This document shows, piece after piece, positions 25,058-33,482 of a stretch of 64,000 bases of DNA. Both the position numbers and the translations under genes were made by a program. Origin of the DNA: Dehalogenimonas sp. THU2 (GTDB lineage: Bacteria; Chloroflexota; Dehalococcoidia; Dehalococcoidales; Dehalococcoidaceae). How positions within the stretch are numbered: the first letter of the stretch is position 1; each line of letters opens with the position of its first letter. The stretch lies in contig NZ_JBDLLU010000011.1 of assembly GCF_039749495.1 (NCBI RefSeq), positions 1 through 64,000 of the forward strand, read 5' to 3'. The notes below the pieces were generated by a model that ran no database searches, had not been told where the DNA came from, and saw only the letters and a program-made list of their open reading frames with translations.

Positions 25058-26043
25058 GTCTGGTATATAACCGGCATTTGCCTTCCCTTTATGACGCCAT
25101 GGGCGAATCCGCGGCGGAATCCGGCGTCATGGAGGCGGTCAGGGCGGTGCGGCGGGCGCTCCGGGCGCTGGGTCATGATTTCACCGAAGTGCCGCTGTCG
25201 CCGCCGCTGGAAAGGGTAAGGGAAACCCTGGCCGGGATCCAGGCCGATGTCATTTTCAACCTGTTCGAGGGCTTTGCCGGCCTGCCGATGACCGAGGCGG
25301 CGGTAGCGGGCATCATCGAAGATTTGAGGCTTCCCTTCACCGGATCGCCAGCCGCCGCCCTGGCGTTAACGCTGGACAAGCCGGAGGCTATTCAGGCGCT
25401 GCGCGCCCGCGGCGTCCGCACGCCAAATTACCAGTTGCTGGACATGGATAACCTCGACAGTTTCAACCTGGATTTCCCCTGCATCGTCAAGCCCCGCGCC
25501 GATGACGCCTCCCACGGCCTGTCCGAGCGCAGCGTCGTTTTCGACCGGGACGCGCTTTTTCATGAGGTCAGGACGATGGTTGAACGGTACGACGGCGCGC
25601 CCGCCCTGGTGGAGGCCTTCCTGGGCGGACGCGAATTCAACGCCACCGTTTGGGGCGTGAAAAACCCGGAAGTGCTGCCGCTGTCCGAGATCATGTATTC
25701 CCTGCCCGACGGGCTGCCGAAGATACTCACCTTCGCCGCTAAATGGGAACCCCACAGCATGTACTTCAAGCATACCGCGGTCAAGTGCCCGGCCGAGGTG
25801 ACCAAGGAGCTGGGCGCTGAGATCCGGGAGGCGGCGATGGCCGCGTTTCTGGCAGCGGGCTGCCGCGGTTACGGCCGGGTGGACATGAGGCTGGACCGGG
25901 ACGGCCGCCCGGTGGTCATGGAGATCAACGCCAACCCGGATATCGCCCCGGGCACCGGCGTCGCTCGCCAGGCTAAAGCCGCCGGGTATTCCTACAAGGG
26001 TATGGTGGAGGCGATCATAAATTTCGGGCTGGAATCTTCGTGA
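25048..26043 (+). CDS. ATP-grasp ligase, D-Ala-D-Ala ligase-like (2)
   Basis: A second, diverged ATP-grasp ligase of 331 residues. It shares the layout of its neighbour: MRVGLVYN start, FNLFEGFAG, FPCIVKPRADDASHG near residue 150 and VDMRLDRDGRPVVMEINANPD near residue 290. Low similarity between the two copies outside these motifs suggests different substrates, as in a two-step ligation. The ORF overlaps the preceding gene by 10 bases and the GNAT gene by 4. Its product is unknown. Confidence 0.88.
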   Translation: MRVGLVYNRHLPSLYDAMGESAAESGVMEAVRAVRRALRALGHDFTEVPLSPPLERVRETLAGIQADVIFNLFEGFAGLPMTEAAVAGIIEDLRLPFTGSPAAALALTLDKPEAIQALRARGVRTPNYQLLDMDNLDSFNLDFPCIVKPRADDASHGLSERSVVFDRDALFHEVRTMVERYDGAPALVEAFLGGREFNATVWGVKNPEVLPLSEIMYSLPDGLPKILTFAAKWEPHSMYFKHTAVKCPAEVTKELGAEIREAAMAAFLAAGCRGYGRVDMRLDRDGRPVVMEINANPDIAPGTGVARQAKAAGYSYKGMVEAIINFGLESS

Positions 26044-26540
26044 ACGTCATTTATCGCCCGCTCGAACCCGCCGACAAGGCGGCGATCATGTCTTTTCTCG
26101 GCCGCGTCCCGGAATTCGCCCCGGATGAGATACCGGTGGCCGAAGAAGTGCTGGACGCCTGCACCGGCAACCCGCTGACATCAGGCTATTATTGCCTCAT
26201 CGCGGAGAACGATGGGCGGGTGGCCGGTTATGTCTGCTACGGCAATACGCCGCTCACCAAAGGCAACTGGGAGATTTACTGGATCGCCGTCGATCCGGTG
26301 TCACAGGGGCTGGGCATCGGGCGGGAACTGATGCGCCGGGCCGAGGCCGGTATCCGCTCACGCGGCGGCTGGCAGGTGACGCTGGAAACATCCTCGACGC
26401 CGCTATACGACAAGACCCGCCGCTTTTACCTGAAATGCGGCTATGCGGAGATAACCCGGATACCTGATTTCTATGACCGCGGCGACGACCTGGTCATGTA
26501 TTTCAAAAAACTCGATCAGGCTTCGGAAGACCGGCAATAG
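26040..26540 (+). CDS. GNAT family N-acetyltransferase
   Basis: A 166-residue acetyltransferase. The acetyl-CoA pyrophosphate-binding loop reads QGLGIGRELMRRAE near residue 90, preceded by the beta-strand segment WEIYWIAVDP. The GTG start overlaps the ligase stop (GTGA). It is shorter than the known beta-lysine acetyltransferase AblB (about 270 residues), so the simple N-epsilon-acetyl-beta-lysine pathway is not an obvious match. As the last gene of the kamA operon it may cap the product's amine (inference). Its 3' end overlaps a convergent small gene by 25 bases. Confidence 0.87.
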   Translation: MNVIYRPLEPADKAAIMSFLGRVPEFAPDEIPVAEEVLDACTGNPLTSGYYCLIAENDGRVAGYVCYGNTPLTKGNWEIYWIAVDPVSQGLGIGRELMRRAEAGIRSRGGWQVTLETSSTPLYDKTRRFYLKCGYAEITRIPDFYDRGDDLVMYFKKLDQASEDRQ

Positions 26541-26794
26541 AACCCTCCCTCGACCGGTTTCAGCTCGCATTCGGCGCAGAGACAACCGGCTTCGGCGTCA
26601 GCCTGCGCCTTAACTCCGGTCCGGCGGCAGAAGAGAGCGGGCAAAACGGACACATCGGTCTCATCGGCAAAAAGGCTGCCCAGGAGGGCTTTCAGGCGGC
26701 TGCTGTTGCACTCTCTGACTCCCGATACTTCACATTCGATGCAACGGCACCGCAACGCATCCTGATGAGACTCGATCGATTTTTCTTCATTCAT
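26516..26794 (-). CDS. DUF2769-like cysteine-rich small protein
   Basis: A 92-residue protein with cysteine groups CRCIEC, FCRRTG and CLCAEC, ending GGFYC. This order resembles DUF2769 proteins of anaerobes, in which repeated C-x-C-x-x-C units probably bind metal. Function is unknown. It converges on the GNAT gene and overlaps it by 25 bases at the 3' end. Confidence 0.55.
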   Translation of the reverse strand: MNEEKSIESHQDALRCRCIECEVSGVRECNSSRLKALLGSLFADETDVSVLPALFCRRTGVKAQADAEAGCLCAECELKPVEGGFYCRSSEA

Positions 26795-26838
26795 TGATTA
26801 GTCCTGCCCCAAACGATGTCAAAAACTGTTTCTTATTG

Positions 26839-26844
26839 TATAAT
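26839..26844 (+). promoter_or_regulatory. Perfect -10 box inside the upstream-extended histidine kinase frame
   Basis: TATAAT lies 11-16 bases before the kinase start I use. It implies that translation from the upstream in-frame ATG at 26816 is unlikely. The -35 region is weak. Confidence 0.45.
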
Positions 26845-26854
26845 GAAGTTTAAC

Positions 26855-28081
26855 ATGAACGATAGCAATAATCCCTGCGCCGAAGTATTCCAGGAACTGG
26901 CCGAACTCAGGGAGCGCCAGGCCGCTCATGACGCCATTGAGGCCGCGGAAAAACAGGCCCTTCGCGAAAGCGAGGCAAAATTCCGCATGCTTTTTCATAA
27001 CGCCAACGATGCCATCTACCTGTGGGAAGTGCGTGACGGCATGCCGACCAGTCTTCTTGAAGCTAACGCGGTAGCCGCTCGCCGCCTGGGCTATGACCTT
27101 CAAGAGATGCCAGGATTGAAGACGACCGATATCTCGCTGAGCAAACCTGACGAATCCGCAGCGATCGTGGCCCGGCTGCTACGGGACAAACACGGCACCT
27201 TCGAGACGGTGCACCGGACCCGCGACGGATCTACCTTCCCGGTGGAAGTCAGTTCTCATATCTTCCAGCATGGCGATAAAACGGTCATCCTGTCCATCGC
27301 CCGTGATATTTCGATTCGGAAAAAAGCGGAACACGATCTCACCGTACTGTACCACCGGGAAAAAGAACTTCGGGAAGAGTTGGAAGCCGAGATAGCCAAG
27401 CGCATCGACTTCACCCGCTCACTGGTGCATGAGCTTAAGACGCCCCTGACACCGATGATCGCTTCCGGCGAGGCCCTCCTTGAGATCCTGGAGGGTGAGG
27501 ACGAGCTCCGCCTGGCCGGAAACATCTTTCGCGGCGCGATGAACCTGGAACGGCGTATCAACGACCTGCTGGACTTCGCCCGCGGGGAAATGGGCGTCCT
27601 CAAGGTCTCCCGCCAGCCGCTGGATATTACCCCCCTCCTCCTCGACCTGGCGGCGGAGGTATCGCCCCAGTTCGACCGCAAGAACCAATCTCTGGAACTG
27701 GTGCTGGCCGACAAGATCCCGCTGGTTCTGGCCGATGAGGACCGGCTGCGCCAGATTTTACTCAATCTGCTCACCAACGCCGCCAAGTTCACCCAACGCT
27801 GCGGTCAGATTACACTTGGCGCTCAGGTTGATGGTAAAATGTTAAAGTTAAGTGTGGCTGATAACGGCCGGGGTATAGACACGACGGAGCAGGAGCACAT
27901 CTTCAAACCCTATTACCGGGCGGAGAAAGAAACTAACCCGAACGACGGAATGGGCATAGGACTTACTTTATGTAAGATGCTCGTCACCCTGCAGGGCGGA
28001 GAGATCTGGTTTAACAGCGAAAAAGGCCGGGGCAGCACCTTTTATTTTACGCTGCCGCTGGCCAACGATATGGAGCGATAA
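26855..28081 (+). CDS. PAS-domain sensor histidine kinase (system A)
   Basis: A soluble sensor kinase with no membrane segment. A coiled lead precedes a PAS domain (about residues 40-165). The HisKA phospho-acceptor motif is SLVHELKTPLTP near residue 195. A HATPase domain has the N box (LLNLLTNAAKF) and G boxes (DNGRGID, GMGIGLTLCK). I start at the third in-frame ATG because a TATAAT box overlaps the upstream candidates, though no start has a strong ribosome site. The response regulator gene starts four bases after its stop. The signal is unknown and presumably cytoplasmic. Confidence 0.92.
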   Translation: MNDSNNPCAEVFQELAELRERQAAHDAIEAAEKQALRESEAKFRMLFHNANDAIYLWEVRDGMPTSLLEANAVAARRLGYDLQEMPGLKTTDISLSKPDESAAIVARLLRDKHGTFETVHRTRDGSTFPVEVSSHIFQHGDKTVILSIARDISIRKKAEHDLTVLYHREKELREELEAEIAKRIDFTRSLVHELKTPLTPMIASGEALLEILEGEDELRLAGNIFRGAMNLERRINDLLDFARGEMGVLKVSRQPLDITPLLLDLAAEVSPQFDRKNQSLELVLADKIPLVLADEDRLRQILLNLLTNAAKFTQRCGQITLGAQVDGKMLKLSVADNGRGIDTTEQEHIFKPYYRAEKETNPNDGMGIGLTLCKMLVTLQGGEIWFNSEKGRGSTFYFTLPLANDMER

Positions 28082-28085
28082 AAAA

Positions 28086-28784
28086 GTGAACAAACCTGAG
28101 CTGACCGTGGTGCTCATCGAGGACGATGCCGAGATCGTGGAGGCGGTGACGCTTACCTTTAAGATCCGGTGGTCGCAAGCGACGTTTCTTTCCAGCCCTT
28201 CAGGGGAAGAAGGCATCAGCCTGGTGGAAAAACACAACCCCGATCTGGTCATCCTGGACCTGGGCTTGCCGGACATGAACGGGTTTAACGTTTTAAAGGA
28301 AATCCGCCGCTTCAGCCACGTGCCCGTCATCATCCTGACCGCCCGTGGAGAAGAGGCCGATATCGTCCGCGGCCTGGAACTCGGGGCTGATGAATATATC
28401 GTCAAGCCGTTCCGTCAGATGGAACTGCTGGCCAGGGTCAAGGCCATTCTTCGCCGCCACGAAACATCCGGCGACGAATTACCTCTGACTGTCGGCGGCA
28501 TGAGCCTGGGGCCTTCCATCCGCGATCTGACGCTGAGAGGACACCGGGTCAACCTGACCCGTACCGAGGGTATCGTCCTGAGCCAGTTGATGCGCAGTGT
28601 CGGCCACCCGGTCAGCCATGCCGCTCTGGCGAGGGCTCTCTGGGGTGAGGAATACCCCGGCGCCGCTGAAAGTCTGAAGGTCTATGTCCGCCATTTGCGG
28701 GAGAAGATCGAGGAAAACCCGTCCGATCCCAAGCTGCTGCTGACCCGCATCGGCGCCGGTTATCAACTGGCCAAACCGGAATAA
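28086..28784 (+). CDS. OmpR-family response regulator (system A)
   Basis: A 232-residue regulator cognate to the preceding kinase. The receiver has the acidic pair in LIEDDAE, phospho-Asp in VILDLGLPD, Thr in LTARGEEAD and Lys in VKPFRQMELLARV. The winged-helix output domain has a recognisable LKVYVRHLREKIE. GTG start. The region VKPFRQMELLARV is identical to that of the second system at 46384, so the two pairs are paralogous. Its targets are unknown; self-regulation or control of the following hydrolase gene is possible. Confidence 0.94.
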   Translation: MNKPELTVVLIEDDAEIVEAVTLTFKIRWSQATFLSSPSGEEGISLVEKHNPDLVILDLGLPDMNGFNVLKEIRRFSHVPVIILTARGEEADIVRGLELGADEYIVKPFRQMELLARVKAILRRHETSGDELPLTVGGMSLGPSIRDLTLRGHRVNLTRTEGIVLSQLMRSVGHPVSHAALARALWGEEYPGAAESLKVYVRHLREKIEENPSDPKLLLTRIGAGYQLAKPE

Positions 28785-28860
28785 TTGAGAACAAGATGCC
28801 ATGCTATACCGGGATGCGGCACTCCTGCCGGACCGGTATAGCTTTCCCCAAGGTCTGCGA

Positions 28861-29640
28861 ATGAATACTTTGAAAGTCGCCATGCTGCACCTCGACCCCC
28901 GCCCCGGGGAACTTGAGTATAACCGCGCCTTTATCGAGCGGGCGGTGAGGCTGGCCGCGGATAAAGGGGCAAAATTCATTCTCACCCCGGAACTGGTGGA
29001 GAGCGGCTATCACTTCCCGGATCATATCGGCACCGATTGGATCGGTGAAGGTTCCAGGGCCTGGCTCGACCGGATGTCAGGCACAGCCGCCGAACTGGGG
29101 GTCACCATACTGATCGCGACCGCCGAACGTGACGAATCCACTGGGCTGCTGCATAACACCGTTTTCGCGTTGACGGATAAGGGTGAGATTGCCGGTAAAC
29201 ACCGCAAGATCAATATACATCCGGCGCATTGTGCCGAATCCTGGGCTGATATCGGCCAGGCGCTTGAAGTTATTGACCTTCCGGAACTCAGGATCGGCGT
29301 ACTCATCTGCGCTGACGCCTGGCGCCCATCTCTTGCCGCCGCGCTTGCGGCCAAAGGTGCGGAAATCATTATTTCCGCGGCTAACTGGGGCGAGAAACCA
29401 TGCCCGCCCAGCAATTGCTGGGAGCATCGAAGCCAGGAAACCGGTATCCCCGTTTGGGTATGTAACCGAACCGGAGATGAGCATCAGCTCAATTTTGAAG
29501 ACGCATCGAGCGTCGTTGCTGCGGGCGGTGAAAGACTGTTAAGTCACGCCGGTCCAGGGTCAGTAGTGCTGTTATTCGATTGGGACCATAAACTAAAAAC
29601 ACCGCTCCAAACTGAGTTTGAAGCGGTGCCGGTGACCTGA
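28861..29640 (+). CDS. Carbon-nitrogen hydrolase (nitrilase superfamily) 1
   Basis: A 259-residue amidase-type enzyme with the superfamily's triad: Glu in ILTPELVES, Lys in KHRKINIHP and Cys in VLICADAWRP. These hydrolase families cleave amide or nitrile bonds in small molecules; the substrate here is not evident. I use the ATG that gives the MNTLKVAMLH N-terminus over one 60 bases upstream. Its last 40 bases form a long hairpin that can act as terminator for the convergent rhodanese gene. Confidence 0.85.
   Translation: MNTLKVAMLHLDPRPGELEYNRAFIERAVRLAADKGAKFILTPELVESGYHFPDHIGTDWIGEGSRAWLDRMSGTAAELGVTILIATAERDESTGLLHNTVFALTDKGEIAGKHRKINIHPAHCAESWADIGQALEVIDLPELRIGVLICADAWRPSLAAALAAKGAEIIISAANWGEKPCPPSNCWEHRSQETGIPVWVCNRTGDEHQLNFEDASSVVAAGGERLLSHAGPGSVVLLFDWDHKLKTPLQTEFEAVPVT
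29594..29628 (-). terminator. Terminator of the rhodanese gene, embedded in a coding region
   Basis: CACCGCT-C-CAAAC pairs with GTTTG-A-AGCGGTG, one mismatch inside. On the minus strand a TTTTT run follows at once. The hairpin lies within the last codons of the convergent nitrilase-family gene. Confidence 0.7.
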
Positions 29641-29656
29641 CCTGTTTTTTTAGCTG

Positions 29657-30085
29657 CTACTTCACCGTAGGATAAGCCGCGGCCTCCCAGGCAACGATGC
29701 CCCCGTCCATGTCGTAGACTTCTTTGAACCCCAGATCCTTCATCACATTAACCGCCTGGCCTGACCGGTTGCTGGTGCGGCAGTAGACCAGGTACGTTTT
29801 ATCTTTGTCCAGCTTTCCAACCTCAGTACTGAAATTGCTGGCGTTGAAATCGATCATGATTGCGCCTTCGATGTGACCGGCAGCGAACTCTGATGGAGTG
29901 CGCACGTCCAGTATGACGAAATCCGCCTTCCCGCTGTTCTCCTGGATCATGGCGAAAGCCTCTGAGGCCGATATTTCCTTAATGATCTGGCTTCCAGAGG
30001 TCGTTGGCGCGGTAGTTCCAGTGGAACATCCGGCAAAGGAAATCGCCAGAACAGCCGCAAGAATAATGGTCGCTAGTTTCCGCAA
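29657..30085 (-). CDS. Rhodanese-domain lipoprotein
   Basis: A 142-residue exported protein. The N-terminal signal peptide ends in a lipobox (SFAGC), so it should be anchored to the outer face of the membrane. The rhodanese domain (about residues 40-140) has DVRTPSEFAAGHIEGA and an active-site loop VYCRTSNRSG with the catalytic Cys. Such proteins transfer sulfane sulfur or bind thiols; the physiological acceptor is unknown. It stands alone between convergent and co-directional genes with its own terminator. Confidence 0.9.
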   Translation of the reverse strand: MRKLATIILAAVLAISFAGCSTGTTAPTTSGSQIIKEISASEAFAMIQENSGKADFVILDVRTPSEFAAGHIEGAIMIDFNASNFSTEVGKLDKDKTYLVYCRTSNRSGQAVNVMKDLGFKEVYDMDGGIVAWEAAAYPTVK

Positions 30086-30164
30086 GATACTACTCCTTCA
30101 TGGTATGCGAATTAGTGGAATACCTCTCATTATACCTCCGGTAAGCAGTATCGGCCAAATCGGC

Positions 30165-30202
30165 GGCAAAAAGGAGCGGCGGGGTTTTCACCCCGCCGCT
30201 CC
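30165..30202 (-). terminator. Terminator of acsA
   Basis: A perfect 12-bp stem GGAGCGGCGGGG / CCCCGCCGCTCC with a 6-base loop, followed on the minus strand by TTTTTGCC. Confidence 0.9.
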
Positions 30203-30223
30203 TTCCCGTAGCCGATTACCAGT

Positions 30224-32200
30224 CTACTTGATGTCGGGCTTCTTTTCCGATGTTTTGTAGTGATGGGCCGAGTCAGTGAGCTCGGCGAAAGCGGCTTTAG
30301 CCTCGTCGACGGAAGCGCCGTCGTCAAGAGTGGAGGTATCGCCGATAGTGGCGCCGGTAGCCACCGCTTTGAGGAGCCGTCGCATGATCTTGCCGGAACG
30401 TGTCTTAGGCAGCAGGTTGACGAAGAAAATCTCTTCCGGAGTGGCCAGGGTGCCGATGGTAGCCCTCAGATGGCGGGTGAGCTCGTTCTTGATCTCCACC
30501 GAAGGCGTGGTGCCTTTGCGCAGGGTGACGAAGAGGATGATAGCCTCGCCCTTGACCTCATCCGGGCGGGAGCAGGCGGCGGCCTCGGCCACGGCTGAAT
30601 GGCCGACAATGGCGCTCTCCAGCTCCGCGGTGGAGATTCGGTGGCCGGCCACCTTGATGACTTCATCAGCGCGGCCCAGGAGCCACAGGAAGTTATCCTG
30701 ATCCTTCATGCAGTAGTCACCCGGCAGATAATATCCGGGGAAGCGCGACCAGTAGGTTTTTTCGTAGAGCTCCGGGTTGCGGTAGATATCCAGCAGCATA
30801 CCCGGCCATGGTTTGCGGATGACGATAAAGCCGGTCTGGCCGTTGGGCAGTTCCTTGCCGTCGGCATCCAAAACGGCTACATCAACGCCGGGCATCGGTT
30901 TAGTGGCCGAACCGGGTTTGAGCGGATGCGCCTGGATACCGGGGGTCGGCGAGATCATGAAGCCGCCGGTCTCCGTCTGCCACCAGGTGTCAGAGATGGA
31001 AATGCGCTCATGACCGATGTTACGGTAATACCACAGCCAGGCTTCCGGATTGATCGGCTCGCCTACTGAACCCAGCATTTTCAGGCTGGATAGGTCGTGC
31101 TTGGCAGGCCATTCCTCGCCGTGGCGCATGAACATGCGGATAGCGGTAGGAGAGGTGTAAAAGGTAGTAACGCCGTATTTGGCGATGATCTGCCACCAGC
31201 GGTCGATACCCGGGTAATCCGGCGCGCCTTCGTACATCACCGAGGTCAGCCCTAATTCCAGCGGTGCGTACACCACGTAACTGTGGCCGGTAATCCAGCC
31301 GATGTCGGCGGTGCACCACCAAACGGTCTGCGCATCGGTTTTGAAGGCCCACTGCAGCGTCTTGGCTATCCACAGCGAGTAACCGCCAGTACCGTGGAGG
31401 ATACCCTTGGGTTTACCGGTGCTGCCGGAAGTGTAGAGAACGAACAGCGGATCGTTGGCGTCCATCTCTTCCGGGGCGACGTACTCGTCGCATTCCGCCA
31501 GGATGTCGCTCAGCCAGACGTCACGCGCCGGGTCCATCTCAACATGGTGGCCGGTGTGCTTGACGACGATGATCTTCTCCACGCAGGGACACTTGGAAGC
31601 CGCCTCGACGGCGTTGTCTTTCAGGGGAAGGATCTTGCCGCGGCGGTGCATGCCGGTTGCGGTAACGATAACCTTAGCCTCGACATCTTCAACCCGGTCG
31701 GCCAGCGCCTGGCCGGAAAACGCCGAGAAAACAACGGTGAAGATCGCGCCGATACGCGCACAGGCCAGCATGAAAATGGGCAGAGCCGGGATCATCGGAA
31801 GATAAAGAGCCACCTTATCGCCCCGTTTGACACCCAGGCGCTTGAGCGCAGCGGCGTAGTTGTTGGTCAGGCGGTACAGTTCAGCGTAAGTGAGAACCTG
31901 GCTATCGCCCAGTTCGCCTTCCCAGTAAAAAGCGACTTTGTTCTTTACTTCTGTCTTCATGTGGCGATCCAGGCACTGGTAGGACAGGTTCAGCTTGCCG
32001 CCGACAAACCAGCGGGCATAAGGAGCTTTCCAGTCCAGCACCTTGTCCCAGGGTTTCATCCAGTCCAGACTCCTGGCCTGTTCCGCCCAGAAACCTTCTG
32101 GGTCTTCAATCGACCTCCGATGCATCTCGTCATACTCGCCGGAAGGCGAGTAATAACTGCCGGTGGGCAAATGGGCGACGCGGGTGTCTCCTTGTGTCAT
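30224..32200 (-). CDS. acsA: Acetyl-CoA synthetase (AMP-forming)
   Basis: The enzyme activates acetate with ATP and CoA, the entry of acetate into biosynthesis in an organism that uses acetate as carbon source. At 658 residues it has full length. Signatures are the AMP-binding loop LYTSGSTGKPKG near residue 265, YWSRFPGYYLPGDYC, and the C-terminal TRSGKIMRR whose Lys is the usual acetylation site. I use the second ATG because AAAGG then sits at proper spacing. It follows the NDP-sugar pyrophosphorylase gene by 41 bases and may share its transcript. Confidence 0.96.
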   Translation of the reverse strand: MTQGDTRVAHLPTGSYYSPSGEYDEMHRRSIEDPEGFWAEQARSLDWMKPWDKVLDWKAPYARWFVGGKLNLSYQCLDRHMKTEVKNKVAFYWEGELGDSQVLTYAELYRLTNNYAAALKRLGVKRGDKVALYLPMIPALPIFMLACARIGAIFTVVFSAFSGQALADRVEDVEAKVIVTATGMHRRGKILPLKDNAVEAASKCPCVEKIIVVKHTGHHVEMDPARDVWLSDILAECDEYVAPEEMDANDPLFVLYTSGSTGKPKGILHGTGGYSLWIAKTLQWAFKTDAQTVWWCTADIGWITGHSYVVYAPLELGLTSVMYEGAPDYPGIDRWWQIIAKYGVTTFYTSPTAIRMFMRHGEEWPAKHDLSSLKMLGSVGEPINPEAWLWYYRNIGHERISISDTWWQTETGGFMISPTPGIQAHPLKPGSATKPMPGVDVAVLDADGKELPNGQTGFIVIRKPWPGMLLDIYRNPELYEKTYWSRFPGYYLPGDYCMKDQDNFLWLLGRADEVIKVAGHRISTAELESAIVGHSAVAEAAACSRPDEVKGEAIILFVTLRKGTTPSVEIKNELTRHLRATIGTLATPEEIFFVNLLPKTRSGKIMRRLLKAVATGATIGDTSTLDDGASVDEAKAAFAELTDSAHHYKTSEKKPDIK

Positions 32201-32241
32201 CGTTTTCATCCTTTCTTATATTACGGTTTCGATATTATCGG

Positions 32242-33327
32242 TTAATTACTCATGATGGTGCCTGGCCATACCGCAGCTCCGGAAAGGGTAAGAGAGGGCG
32301 GCGTATAAACACCGTCAGCCAGTGCTGAATCGTCGATATGATCACTCGACGCGATGCGGCAATGATCGCCTATGATAGATAAAATCACCGAACTGTCATC
32401 CCCGATGTTGACGCCCGGCCAGAGGAGGGACCCGCTGACGGACACACGGTTTCCAAGTTGGCACCCTGCGCCGATGACCGCCGGTCCGGTTACGATGGCA
32501 TTGGCGCCGACACGGCAGTTTTCACCAAAAACGACATTGCCGCTTATCTCAGCGCTGGGATCTACTGATGTTCCTTCGCCCAGGTGGACGCCGGGGGACG
32601 GGGTTCCGGCGCAGTTGCAAACACCGTTCAACATATCGATATTGAGTTGGTAGTATTTTTCCCGGTTGCCCATATCAATCCAGTAGGCGCCCGTGGTATC
32701 GAAAGAATAAAAGGGTTGTTTGTCTTTCAGGAGCAGTTGGAAAGTCTCCCGTTCAATGCTCGTCAGGGTGTCGGGTTTGATAAAATCGAGCACTTCCGGC
32801 TCCAGCAGGTAGCAGCCGGCGTTAATCATGTTGGTGGTGATCTCATCCGGCTTCGGCTTCTCGATGAAGCGCCGGATGCGCCCGTCAGTCTCAGTTTCCA
32901 CCAGCCCGAAAGCGGACGGATTATCCACCGGCGTCAGGGCGATGGTGGCTGTTGCCTTCTTCGACCGGTGCGAATGCAGCATCGCCGAAAAATCGATAGT
33001 GGAAAAAACATCGCCGTTCAAAACAAAAAAAGTCTCGTCAAGGTGGCGTTCGCAATTTTTGATGCCACCGGCGGTGCCCAGCGGCCGGGTCTCATCCACG
33101 TAGACAACCTTGATCCCCAAACCACTGCCGTCACCGAAGTAGCTCTCCATCTGAGCGGCCAGGTGACCGCGGGTCAGGATGATCTCATCTACCCCGTGAT
33201 GCATCAACTGCCCGACCACGTGGGCCATGAAAGGCTTATTCAACACCGGCATCATGGCCTTGGGGGTATTGATGGTCAGCGGCCGCAACCGGGTACCCAG
33301 ACCGCCTACCAGGATCAGCGCTTTCAT
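32242..33327 (-). CDS. NDP-sugar pyrophosphorylase (mannose-1-phosphate guanylyltransferase-like)
   Basis: A 361-residue nucleotidyltransferase. The signature LVGGLGTRLRPLTINTPKAM is at the N-terminus, with FVLNGDVF (metal-binding Asp) and FIEKPKP in the catalytic domain. The C-terminal third has the hexapeptide pattern of a left-handed beta-helix. Family members make GDP-mannose, dTDP-glucose or UDP-glucose; sequence alone does not settle which. A GDP-mannose role would fit MgsD, which needs it. The ATG chosen gives MKALILVGG; the open frame extends eight codons upstream. Confidence 0.88.
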   Translation of the reverse strand: MKALILVGGLGTRLRPLTINTPKAMMPVLNKPFMAHVVGQLMHHGVDEIILTRGHLAAQMESYFGDGSGLGIKVVYVDETRPLGTAGGIKNCERHLDETFFVLNGDVFSTIDFSAMLHSHRSKKATATIALTPVDNPSAFGLVETETDGRIRRFIEKPKPDEITTNMINAGCYLLEPEVLDFIKPDTLTSIERETFQLLLKDKQPFYSFDTTGAYWIDMGNREKYYQLNIDMLNGVCNCAGTPSPGVHLGEGTSVDPSAEISGNVVFGENCRVGANAIVTGPAVIGAGCQLGNRVSVSGSLLWPGVNIGDDSSVILSIIGDHCRIASSDHIDDSALADGVYTPPSLTLSGAAVWPGTIMSN

Positions 33328-33482
33328 CGAATGCCGATGTCCACCTTCCAAACGTAATATTGAAAAGGCATACCTTACCGGTGGGAACTCTTCTATCTTA
33401 TAGGAACTAGTACCTTTAAATCAAGCGTTAGTACCGGAATATTCGATTACCGCCGCCCGCAGGAATCCTATCATCGAAGTTA

